From: Gilvimarinus sp. DA14
GTDB taxonomy: Bacteria > Pseudomonadota > Gammaproteobacteria > Pseudomonadales > Cellvibrionaceae
Direction: 5' to 3'
Assembly: GCF_024204685.1 (NCBI RefSeq)
Contig: NZ_CP100350.1
Span: 3,746,501 to 3,810,500, forward strand
Length of the DNA: 64,000 nt
A program made the translations under genes and the position numbers. Positions within the stretch are counted from its first letter, which is position 1. Every line of letters starts with the position of its first letter. Shown here in pieces: positions 56,515 through 64,000 of the stretch. Below the pieces are notes generated by a model that was given only the letters and a program-made list of their open reading frames with translations, did no database searches and was not told the origin of the DNA.

Positions 56515-56623
56515 AGTTCGCTCTCCTATTCATTTTTTAGCAGTTTGCGGTAGAGCCTAATCTGCGGTCAAATAGCTGCATGAATTCTTATCATTTATTT
56601 ACCGGAGCGGTGGTCAAAAGCTT

Positions 56624-57169
56624 ATGGGCAAAATCACGCAGTTGAACTCCAAAGAGGTCTATAAGAATTACTGGATGCGGGTGCGCGAAGATAAAATTCG
56701 CCGCCCCAGTGGAGCCGAGGGCATTTACGGTGTGGTGGAAAAGCCCGACTTCGCGGTGATCGCCGCCATCGAAAAAGGGCAGATTTTCCTGGTACAGCAG
56801 TACCGATATACCGTAGGGGGGCGTTTTTGGGAGATGCCGCAGGGCGCCTGGGAGCAAAACCCGGATGCCGCCCCCGAAGACTTGGCCGCAGGTGAGTTAA
56901 AAGAAGAGACGGGGCTGGTGGCAGGTAAAATGACGCAGCTGGCTTATCAGTATTTAGCCTACGGGTTCTGCAATCAGGGCTATCATATTTATGTGGCAGA
57001 GGAGTTAACCCAGCGCGCCCGGGATTTAGATGCTGAGGAAGAAGATTTAATTGTTAAGCCGTTTGCTTTGAGCGATGTCGAGCGCATGATTGAAAACGGA
57101 GAAATTCGCGACGCCACCACCGTCAATGTTTGGGGTTGGTTGCACAGAAAAGGTTACCTGTCTGCATAA
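56624..57169 (+). CDS. Nudix hydrolase
   Basis: A 181-residue pyrophosphatase with an N-terminal beta segment and a Nudix box reading FWEMPQGAWEQ...DLAAGELKEETGL: the EExG core is intact, while the usual arginine is glycine and two residues are inserted, a variant I associate with an ADP-ribose-type subgroup rather than MutT. Substrate not assigned. The gene starts an apparent operon with the HAD (16-base gap) and MviM-like (24-base gap) genes. Confidence 0.85.
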   Translation: MGKITQLNSKEVYKNYWMRVREDKIRRPSGAEGIYGVVEKPDFAVIAAIEKGQIFLVQQYRYTVGGRFWEMPQGAWEQNPDAAPEDLAAGELKEETGLVAGKMTQLAYQYLAYGFCNQGYHIYVAEELTQRARDLDAEEEDLIVKPFALSDVERMIENGEIRDATTVNVWGWLHRKGYLSA

Positions 57170-57185
57170 ATTCGTGAGGTGAACA

Positions 57186-57932
57186 ATGGCTATTCGCGCT
57201 GTGTTTTTCGATTTATCCGGAGTGCTTTACGATGGTGACAGCTTGATTGAGGGCGCGTTGGAAGCGGTAGCTTTGGCGCGTCGTCGCGAGCTGGCGCTGC
57301 GTTTTGTCACCAACACGGCCACCAAGTCGCGCCAGCAAATAGTGAAAAAACTACAAGGGCTCGGGATTGATCTTAAGCCCGACGAATTGTTTACCGCACC
57401 GGATGCAGCCCTTGCTTATATTCGCGAACATAAACTTCATCCTTTTACCTTGGTGCACCAGGCGATTGCGCCCATGTTTGCCGACCATGATGGCGAGCCA
57501 GATAGCGTAGTGCTGGGCGATGCCCGCGAGCAGTTAACCTACGCATCGCTTAACCGCGCCTTCGGGTTATTAATGCAGGGCAAGCCACTTATTGGTATTG
57601 GCGATAACCGCTATTTTAGCGACGGCGAGCATTTGTTGCTGGATGCCGGGCCTTTTATTCATGCCTTGAGTTACGCGGCGAGCGTTAAACCTATCATTAT
57701 GGGTAAACCCAGCGCAGATTTTTTCGCTCAGGTCGTAGCTTCGGTAAATGTGCCTGCCACAGAGTGTTTGATGCTGGGCGACGATGTGTACGGCGATATA
57801 GAAGGCGCGCTTAACGCCGGCTTACAGGCGGCACTGGTACAGACGGGTAAGTATCAGGCCGGCGACGAAACAAAATTACCTCAACCTGTGAACACCCTCG
57901 CCAGCGTTGCCGCTCTTGCCTCTGTGCTTTAA
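57186..57932 (+). CDS. HAD-family phosphatase, HDHD2/LHPP-like
   Basis: A 248-residue type IIA haloacid-dehalogenase hydrolase. Motif I is FFDLSGVLYDGD: the nucleophile Asp is present, and the usual second Asp is Ser, as in the mammalian LHPP group with DISGVLYD. Motif II is FVTNTATKS, motif III the lysine of MGKPSADF, motif IV LGDDVYGDIEGA. LHPP/HDHD2 act on phosphorylated small molecules or pyrophosphate. Predicted cytoplasmic phosphatase; substrate unknown. Confidence 0.83.
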   Translation: MAIRAVFFDLSGVLYDGDSLIEGALEAVALARRRELALRFVTNTATKSRQQIVKKLQGLGIDLKPDELFTAPDAALAYIREHKLHPFTLVHQAIAPMFADHDGEPDSVVLGDAREQLTYASLNRAFGLLMQGKPLIGIGDNRYFSDGEHLLLDAGPFIHALSYAASVKPIIMGKPSADFFAQVVASVNVPATECLMLGDDVYGDIEGALNAGLQAALVQTGKYQAGDETKLPQPVNTLASVAALASVL

Positions 57933-57956
57933 ACTTTGTGATTTGCGAGTTTTTCT

Positions 57957-58856
57957 ATGCGCATAGGTTTAGTGGGATTGGGCGATATTGCGCAAAAGGC
58001 GTATCTGCCGCTCATCTGCCGGCACCCGGCTATTACTCCAGTCTTGTGCACCCGTGATCCCCAACGGCTAAAACAGTTGAGTGCTCAATATCGGGTTGGC
58101 AAAAGCTACACCGACTACGCTGCGCTACTGCAAAGCGCTCCGGATGCAGTGATGATTCACGCCAGCACCGAATCCCATTACCGTTTGGCGACCGCCGCGC
58201 TGGAGCGGGGTATTGCAGTGTTTGTGGACAAGCCCTTAAGTTATCAGTTGGAGGAGTGCGAGGGTGTAATCGAATTTGCTCTTGCGCGAGATCTACCCCT
58301 GTTTTGCGGTTTCAATCGTCGCTATGCACCGCTGTATCAAGAGGCGTTGGCAACTGCGCCGTTCAATATTCACTACCAGAAAAATCGCCACGCACTGCCC
58401 GCTGCGCCGCGCCAGTTTGTGTACGACGATTTTATTCACGTATTGGATTTTGTGCGTCACGCGGGTGTGGCTCCCGGCCAGAATTTTCACGTGCTGGCGA
58501 ATCAGCAAAAGGGCTTGCTGGCGAATGTTCAGGTCAGCTGGCAGGGCGCGGGAGCGGTTTTTACCGCCGCGATGAATCGCCTATGCGGCCGCACCTTTGA
58601 ACGCCTAGATTACAGCGGCGAGAATCAGAGCTGGCATATTGAAAATTTGCGCCAGGGTATTCATTGTCTGGGCGGCAAAAGTCACGAGCTCAATTTTGGC
58701 GACTGGCAAGACACGCTTTTTAAACGCGGCTTTGTCGATATGCTAGAGGCATTTCTCTTACAGGTGCGCGAGGGCGCGGCCAATCAGGACTATTTACAGG
58801 GCGTGCTCGATAGCCATCGGATGTGCGAACAAGTGCTGCGCGCTCTGCCAAAGTAA
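57957..58856 (+). CDS. mviM: MviM/YceM-like Gfo/Idh/MocA oxidoreductase
   Basis: A 299-residue protein similar in order and motifs to E. coli YceM/MviM: GLVGLGDIAQKAYLPL at the N-terminus, VDKPLSYQ in place of EKP, GFNRRYAPLY, and the FKRGFVDMLEAF C-terminal helix. The biochemical role in the family is unknown; enterobacterial mviM lies next to the lipid II flippase gene mviN, which is not here. It shares an operon with Nudix and HAD genes. Confidence 0.82.
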   Translation: MRIGLVGLGDIAQKAYLPLICRHPAITPVLCTRDPQRLKQLSAQYRVGKSYTDYAALLQSAPDAVMIHASTESHYRLATAALERGIAVFVDKPLSYQLEECEGVIEFALARDLPLFCGFNRRYAPLYQEALATAPFNIHYQKNRHALPAAPRQFVYDDFIHVLDFVRHAGVAPGQNFHVLANQQKGLLANVQVSWQGAGAVFTAAMNRLCGRTFERLDYSGENQSWHIENLRQGIHCLGGKSHELNFGDWQDTLFKRGFVDMLEAFLLQVREGAANQDYLQGVLDSHRMCEQVLRALPK

Positions 58857-58982
58857 GTTAAGTCAAAAGCACGGGTGCACCCGTGCCCATATAGATCGGT
58901 TAATTTGGACTATAGTCACATCGACGCCTTGAGTGTTTGCAAGCCGAATTATTACCCCCCTAGCAATGGCAAAGGAGCCGCT

Positions 58983-60989
58983 ATGACCGACCCATCTGCA
59001 CAGCCGTCACAAACCGATGCGGAAAACAAACCCTGGATCAAAGTGAATCCACCGGTGTTTATCGGCGCCGGTGGTTTATGCCTGCTGTTTGTGCTGTTTA
59101 CCGTGATAATGCCCAAAAGGGCGGAGGGTCTGTTTGCCGCGATCCAAAGCTGGGTCTTAACCTCGGCGGGCTGGTTTTACATTTTAGCCGTCGCGCTGTT
59201 TTTGATTTTTGTGGTGGGGCTTGCCATTTCAGGATTCGGTCGTATAAAGCTTGGTCCCGACCACAGCGAGCCAGATTACAGTTACACCTCGTGGTTTGCC
59301 ATGCTCTTCTCTGCCGGTATGGGCATCGGCCTGATGTTTTTTGGTGTGGCGGAGCCTGTAATGCACACCATGACTCCGCCGGTGGCGGACCCGGCCAGTG
59401 CCGATGCGGCCCGCGAGGCGATGCGCATTACGTTTTTTCACTGGGGCGTGCACGCCTGGGCCATTTACGCGGTGGTTGCTTTGTCGCTGGCTTATTTTGC
59501 GTTTCGCCAGGGGTTGCCGCTGACGATTCGCTCGGCGTTTTACCCGCTTATTGGTGAGCGCATTTACGGCCCCATTGGTCACGCAGTGGATATTTTCGCG
59601 GTACTAGGCACTATTTTTGGTGTTGCCACCTCGCTGGGTTTTGGTGTGATGCAAGTCAACGCCGGGCTCAATTATTTATTCGATGTGCAAATCAGCACCT
59701 GGGTACAAATTGGCCTCATTGCCATTATCACCGTGTTTGCCACCATTTCGGTGGTAATGGGGCTGGATGGCGGTATTCGCCGGGTGTCAGAGTTAAATCT
59801 TATTTTGGCGGTGCTGTTGCTGGTGTTTGTTTTGATTGCCGGGCCCACTGAGTATTTGCTGCAAACCTACGTGCAAAACACCGGCTATTACCTGTCGGGC
59901 CTGATTGAAACCACATTCAATTTATACGCTTATGAGCCCTCCGGCTGGATTGGGGGATGGACGCTGTTTTACTGGGGCTGGTGGATCGCCTGGTCGCCGT
60001 TTGTGGGTATGTTTATCGCGCGGGTTTCTAAGGGGCGCACCATTCGCGAGTTTGTGGTGGGCGTGCTGCTGGTGCCGGTCGGTTTTACTTTTATGTGGAT
60101 GACCTTTTTTGGCAATACCGGTATTCACATGATTCTCGATGAAGGTATCACCCAGCTGGCGGATGCGGTTGCGGCGGATACCTCACTGGCGCTGTTTCAG
60201 TTTTTTGAATACCTGCCTTTCAGCACGCTTGCGTCCCTGTTGGCGACCATACTCGTTGTGACCTTTTTTGTGACTTCGTCGGATTCCGGCTCTTTGGTGG
60301 TGGATATGCTGACCTCTGGCGGGGTGGATGATGATACGCCGGTTTGGCAGCGCATTTTCTGGTCGGTTACCGAGGGTGTTATTGCCGCCGCTTTGCTGCT
60401 GGCTGGCGGGTTAACGGCGTTGCAAACAGCCACCATTGCCAGCGCCTTGCCGTTTGCCATTATCATGCTGCTGATGTGCTGGGGCCTGTTAAAAGCCTTG
60501 CGCCTGGAGTTGGTAAAACGCACCAGTTTAAAAGAGGCCATGCTGGCACCTCGCGTGGCGACGAACCCGGTGCCGTGGGAAAAACGCTTAGCGCGTATTG
60601 TGCGTCAGCCCGGGCGAGAGGATGTGTTAGCGTTTATCGACTCCACAGTGCAGTCGGCATTGCAACGGGTGGCCGACCAGCTGGAAAAGGTGGGGGTAGA
60701 AGCCGCAGTGGGGCGGGATGAAAAAGACCGCTTGTGGCTTGAAGTGAATCACGGCACCGAGCAGGACTTTTTCTACTCGGTGCACGCCAAACCTTATTCG
60801 CCACCGGCGTTTATTATGCGCGATACCCGCGCCAATCGCGGTGAAAAATTACGGTACTACCACGCCGAGGTTTACCTAAAAGAAGGCGGGCAGGATTACG
60901 ACATTATGGGCTGGAGCGAAGAGCAAGTCATTGCCGATGTGCTCGACCAGTACGAAAAGCACATGTATTTCCTATCGGCTGTGCGTTAA
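58983..60989 (+). CDS. BetT-like BCCT-family transporter
   Basis: A 668-residue twelve-helix transporter of the betaine/choline/carnitine family, taking up compatible solutes or their precursors with sodium or protons. The family signature includes GMGIGLMFFGVAEPVMH and YWGWWIAWSPFVGMFIARVSKGRTIREF. A long cytoplasmic C-terminus (about residues 520-668) with DIMGWSEEQVIADVLDQYEKHMYFL is typical of BetT-like choline transporters. ATG 58983 has AAGGAG at 58972-58977. Osmoregulation is expected; the exact substrate is not known. Confidence 0.88.
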   Translation: MTDPSAQPSQTDAENKPWIKVNPPVFIGAGGLCLLFVLFTVIMPKRAEGLFAAIQSWVLTSAGWFYILAVALFLIFVVGLAISGFGRIKLGPDHSEPDYSYTSWFAMLFSAGMGIGLMFFGVAEPVMHTMTPPVADPASADAAREAMRITFFHWGVHAWAIYAVVALSLAYFAFRQGLPLTIRSAFYPLIGERIYGPIGHAVDIFAVLGTIFGVATSLGFGVMQVNAGLNYLFDVQISTWVQIGLIAIITVFATISVVMGLDGGIRRVSELNLILAVLLLVFVLIAGPTEYLLQTYVQNTGYYLSGLIETTFNLYAYEPSGWIGGWTLFYWGWWIAWSPFVGMFIARVSKGRTIREFVVGVLLVPVGFTFMWMTFFGNTGIHMILDEGITQLADAVAADTSLALFQFFEYLPFSTLASLLATILVVTFFVTSSDSGSLVVDMLTSGGVDDDTPVWQRIFWSVTEGVIAAALLLAGGLTALQTATIASALPFAIIMLLMCWGLLKALRLELVKRTSLKEAMLAPRVATNPVPWEKRLARIVRQPGREDVLAFIDSTVQSALQRVADQLEKVGVEAAVGRDEKDRLWLEVNHGTEQDFFYSVHAKPYSPPAFIMRDTRANRGEKLRYYHAEVYLKEGGQDYDIMGWSEEQVIADVLDQYEKHMYFLSAVR

Positions 60990-61005
60990 TTTTTACATGG
61001 GGCGG

Positions 61006-62208
61006 CTACCAGCCGCCCATCACGCCAATAAAAAACTTAATTGCAGCGGCGTTAAGAATATCGATAAAAAACGCGCCGACTAAGGGAATCACCAAAAACG
61101 CTTTTTGTGAGGGGCCAAAGCGAGTGGTAATGGCATCCATATTAGCGATCGCTACAGGTGTCGCGCCCAACCCCAAACCCGCAAAACCCGAGGTAATAAC
61201 CGCAGCGTCGTAATCACGCCCCATAAAGTGAAAGACCACATATAGCGCAAACAGAGTCATTACCAGTGTTTGTACCGCCAGCACTAATAAGATGGGGGTA
61301 AAGGCGCGCTCCAGTGACCACAACTGCAGGGCCATTAAACTCATGGCCAAAAACAAACTGAGCGAGACCTGCCCAAACTTGCTGATATTGACGGTGTTGA
61401 GGGGCACTTTACAGGCGTCAGCGGCATTGGTTAAAACAATGCCGGAAAACATCGCGGTTAAAAAGCCCGGCAATAAAATGTTGTAGCCCGCTAACAGGTC
61501 GTTCGCGAGCTGCCCCAGTTGAATGCACAAGGCCAATACAAAAATGGTGCGTAACAGGTGCGGCAGACTGTAAGGGTCGCTGGTTTCCGGGCTGGCGGCG
61601 TTAAAGGCAATTTCAGGGGCGGTTTCATCGCTGCTGTAAAGCTGGTTTTTCTGGATCAAGCGCCGGGCGATGGGGCCACCTATCATGCCGCCCATCACCA
61701 GGCCGAAAGTGGCAAAGGCAATGCCTAATTCGCCGGCGCGCATTAAACCTGCCGCTTCAGCCTCTTGCCCCCAGGCAATCGCGGTGCCGTGCCCACCGGC
61801 AAACGACACGCTGCCTGCCATTAAACCGTAACCCGGGTGCGCGCCCCACAGCCAGGCAATCAAAACGCCGATAATATCTTGTAACAGTAAAAACACGGCG
61901 GCAATGGCTACCAGCTTGGCCAGCGCTCGGCCGCCAGCGCTCAAGGTATTAAGCTTGGCCGAGAGGCCAATGGTGCTGAAAAACACCAATAGCAAAAAGT
62001 CGCGGATTTGCATGTCGAATAATAATTGCACGCCACCAATAAAATAGAGCGAGGCGGTAACCAGACTAAAAATAATGCCGCCGGTTACGGAAGGTGGGAT
62101 ATTGCTGCGCTCCAGCCAGGCAAAGCGGCGGTTGAGGTAAAGGCCTAAAAATAGCACCAGAATGCTTAGCGTAAGCGTGGGTAAGGGCGGTAGGGTTAGG
62201 CTTTGCAT
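61006..62208 (-). CDS. gltS: Sodium/glutamate symporter GltS
   Basis: A 400-residue inner-membrane Na+/glutamate symporter with ten or so helices in an inverted repeat. Each half has a reentrant loop with conserved glycine and serine segments, including SVSFAGGHGTAIAWG and SGFAGLGLGATPVAIANM. Length is typical (E. coli 401). It is convergent with the BetT-like gene; a hairpin GGGCGGCT-ACC-AGCCGCCC spans its stop codon but lacks a clear T run. Confidence 0.93.
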   Translation of the reverse strand: MQSLTLPPLPTLTLSILVLFLGLYLNRRFAWLERSNIPPSVTGGIIFSLVTASLYFIGGVQLLFDMQIRDFLLLVFFSTIGLSAKLNTLSAGGRALAKLVAIAAVFLLLQDIIGVLIAWLWGAHPGYGLMAGSVSFAGGHGTAIAWGQEAEAAGLMRAGELGIAFATFGLVMGGMIGGPIARRLIQKNQLYSSDETAPEIAFNAASPETSDPYSLPHLLRTIFVLALCIQLGQLANDLLAGYNILLPGFLTAMFSGIVLTNAADACKVPLNTVNISKFGQVSLSLFLAMSLMALQLWSLERAFTPILLVLAVQTLVMTLFALYVVFHFMGRDYDAAVITSGFAGLGLGATPVAIANMDAITTRFGPSQKAFLVIPLVGAFFIDILNAAAIKFFIGVMGGW

Positions 62209-62428
62209 GCGGTTCCTTGCGCGGCATAGAGTGTAAAGCGTATGCCTTTGATTATAGCGGCGCCATCGCAGGTTATAAAAGTGCTGCCAGTATTTATTGT
62301 CTTGTCTATTGCACGGTAGAAGTAACGCGCAAGTGGGGAGTTGCCGGGCTTATCAGAACATAACCTGGTCAGTTGAATGCCCTGTAAATACCACGTTAGC
62401 CTTGTAAGTTATCTGCCCATTCAGAGGC

Positions 62429-62464
62429 AAAGCGGCGTCACTAGTGCAATGACGCCGCTTTTTA
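62429..62464. terminator. Hairpin downstream of the TonB-dependent receptor gene
   Basis: A 12-bp stem AAAGCGGCGTCA / TGACGCCGCTTT with a 9-base loop lies in the 294-base gap between gltS and the receptor gene. Its T run is better on the plus strand than on the minus strand, which carries both genes, so its role is uncertain. The rest of the gap holds no gene. Confidence 0.6.
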
Positions 62465-62502
62465 TCATGCTATTAAGCGCGCTATATCAGCGCTTCACCG
62501 AG

Positions 62503-64000
62503 TTAAAACTGATACGCGACAGTGGCTTTCAAGTTGCGTCCAGGTTCGTAGTCGGTGAGGAACAGCTGACCAAAGCGCGGGTGAAAGCTGGTGCCGGTAC
62601 GGGAGGACTGCGAGGCATAAAACTCATCAAACAGATTGTCTACCCCGGCGGTTAGTAACAGCCCTTGGGTCGGTTCCCAGCTCATGGAAACATTATGGAC
62701 CGTATAGCCATCTTTAGAGTTTTCCAAAGTGGCACCGTCCAAATCCAGCGCCGCCGGCACATCACCCACTAACAGAACATCGTAGTGGAAGTTCATGTTT
62801 AGCGAGCCGAGGTCGTAGTCGAGGTTCAGGCTCCAGGTGTCCCCTTGCTGGCGGTCAAGTCGCGCGCCTTCGTACTCTTCGTAACCCTGGTAGGCCGAGA
62901 GATCGCTTTCGGCATCCGAGTAAGTCAGCAGGGTGCGCAAGCCACCAATGTCGTAGCCGATGTAGGCTTCGCCACCGGTAATTTCCATATCGCCGATATT
63001 GTCCATAACCGGGCTGGCGTATTGGTAGATATAACCTTCGATTTCGGTGCGGAACAAAGTGGCGCCCAGCGAAAAGTGACTGGCACCCAACACCGAGTCG
63101 CCGTAGGCGAATGAGATTTCATCGTTGCGTCCGGTTTCGGCTTCAAGCTCGGGGTTTGGATCTTCGAACAGGCCAGCGCCTGTGAATACTTCAGACAACT
63201 CCGGGCCTTTGAACAGCTCGGTTGACGATACTTTAAAAATCAACGCATCGGTGGGCTGAAATTCACCGGCCAGCGAGAAGGTGACATCGTCGTAGGTATT
63301 ATCAACAACCGCTGAGTCGATGTCGTAATCGTTGTAGCGCGCCCCTGGAATGATCGCGAAAGCGCCAATTTCAATTCGGTCTTGAATAAACAGCGCCGCA
63401 TCGGTCGCCTCTTCACCGGCCTCATCAACGCCGCCTTCTACGTAGGTGGCCTGGTAATCGGTTTCGTAGTTAATGACATCCAAACCATAGGTCAGGGTTT
63501 GCTGCACAGAACTGCCAAATACGGTTTCGGCTAACACATTAAAGCCGGTATTTTTCGCATCGCCATCGACAATGGCCGCCCAGGCGGCAAACCCCGGGTT
63601 TTGCGCGTAGCCCGATTCGTCCCGCCACAGATTACTCTCATTCATAAACGCGGCAGCTTTTACGGTGGTGCCGCCAAGCTGAAGGTCATAATTGGCGGTG
63701 TAGGTATCCCGTGAAAACTCGGTAGGCCACAGCAGGGGTACTTGCAGTGATTCGGTAATGGCAAGATCGGTCGCCAGTCCCATATCCGGGCGGTAACTGT
63801 AGTCGCCCTCATCGATGTAACGCTCGTAGCCAAACTCCAGACGTTGGTCGGGGGTCAGGTCAAAGCCGACCTTGATCAGTGCATCGTCCAGCTCGCCCGC
63901 CAGCCCTCGGACCATGCCGTCGGTGCCAGGCAGAACATTGCCATCGGCGCCCTTGATTTCGCCGCCGCCGACTTCGTAGTCGTCGCGATCCACATGGTTG
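62503..64000 (-). CDS. TonB-dependent receptor, C-terminal part (5' end outside window)
   Basis: The frame is open to the right edge and ends at 62503, giving about 499 residues of beta-barrel without the plug domain. Alternating strands, TonB-receptor repeats such as FKVSSTELFKGPELSEVF (the usual AR-D plug-proximal barrel strand), and a C-terminal GRNLKATVAYQF with terminal phenylalanine identify the family. These outer-membrane gates import siderophores, vitamins or oligosaccharides with TonB energy. Substrate cannot be stated from this half. Confidence 0.9.
   Translation of the reverse strand, partial: NHVDRDDYEVGGGEIKGADGNVLPGTDGMVRGLAGELDDALIKVGFDLTPDQRLEFGYERYIDEGDYSYRPDMGLATDLAITESLQVPLLWPTEFSRDTYTANYDLQLGGTTVKAAAFMNESNLWRDESGYAQNPGFAAWAAIVDGDAKNTGFNVLAETVFGSSVQQTLTYGLDVINYETDYQATYVEGGVDEAGEEATDAALFIQDRIEIGAFAIIPGARYNDYDIDSAVVDNTYDDVTFSLAGEFQPTDALIFKVSSTELFKGPELSEVFTGAGLFEDPNPELEAETGRNDEISFAYGDSVLGASHFSLGATLFRTEIEGYIYQYASPVMDNIGDMEITGGEAYIGYDIGGLRTLLTYSDAESDLSAYQGYEEYEGARLDRQQGDTWSLNLDYDLGSLNMNFHYDVLLVGDVPAALDLDGATLENSKDGYTVHNVSMSWEPTQGLLLTAGVDNLFDEFYASQSSRTGTSFHPRFGQLFLTDYEPGRNLKATVAYQF

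Overview
The window looks like a chromosomal segment of a marine, polysaccharide-degrading gammaproteobacterium, probably of the Cellvibrionaceae type (Cellvibrio, Saccharophagus, Teredinibacter, Simiduia or Gilvimarinus relatives). The taxonomic hints are a secreted AA10 lytic polysaccharide monooxygenase with a poly-serine linker and a chitin-binding module, an Rnf complex, sodium-linked and BCCT transporters, a TonB-dependent receptor and gammaproteobacterial gene blocks (fxsA-groESL, cco/fix, rnfABCDGE, cpxRA). This placement is inference from gene content; no rRNA is present. Most of the window is housekeeping DNA. I found no rRNA, tRNA, CRISPR array, prophage or intact insertion sequence.

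Layout. 1-8.7 kb: the tail of a Clp/Hsp100 ATPase, a formamidase pair (fmdA, fmdB-like), a MHYT membrane sensor with a degenerate GGDEF domain, an RhlB-type DEAD helicase, AmpG, an alkyltransferase-like DNA repair protein, a DUF481 barrel and FxsA. 8.7-19.8 kb: groESL behind a good heat-shock promoter, sodB, a membrane-anchored coiled-coil protein, class I fumarase, phhB, two AT-rich sulfotransferase genes that look imported, carbonic anhydrase, exonuclease I and argG. 19.8-28.5 kb: a complete cbb3 oxidase block, ccoNOQP then ccoGHIS and a TauE/SafE-like protein, preceded by a perfect FNR/Anr box.

28.7-37.8 kb is an envelope region: an Omp85-type barrel, a periplasmic metallo-beta-lactamase-fold hydrolase with a histidine tail, a DUF2799 lipoprotein, an orphan solute-binding protein, a DUF945 protein, a Spy/CpxP-like chaperone next to a CpxRA-like two-component system with recognisable CpxR boxes, and an MscS channel. 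37.9-44.1 kb: rnfABCDGE on the minus strand, whose RnfC carries a long repeated coiled-coil tail. 44.2-47.6 kb: a heptanucleotide repeat array, metG and mrp.

47.6-54.1 kb is the most accessory-looking stretch. A 278-bp MITE-like element sits exactly at the mrp stop codon. A secreted ChbG/YdjC-family deacetylase and the chitin-type LPMO are then transcribed divergently, and both have the palindrome ACAACGTTGT in their upstream regions, which suggests one LacI-family regulator controls both. After dcd come three tandem paralogous outer-membrane beta-barrel genes, each with its own terminator. 54.1-64 kb: aroA, a Gfo/Idh/MocA oxidoreductase, a Nudix - HAD - MviM cluster, a BetT-like BCCT transporter, GltS and the C-terminal part of a TonB-dependent receptor running off the right edge.

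I did not find a clearly novel multi-gene system. The best leads are the shared operator of the deacetylase/LPMO pair, the MITE, the three-barrel array, the sulfotransferase pair, the terminator-like hairpin in the groESL leader and the RnfC tail repeats.
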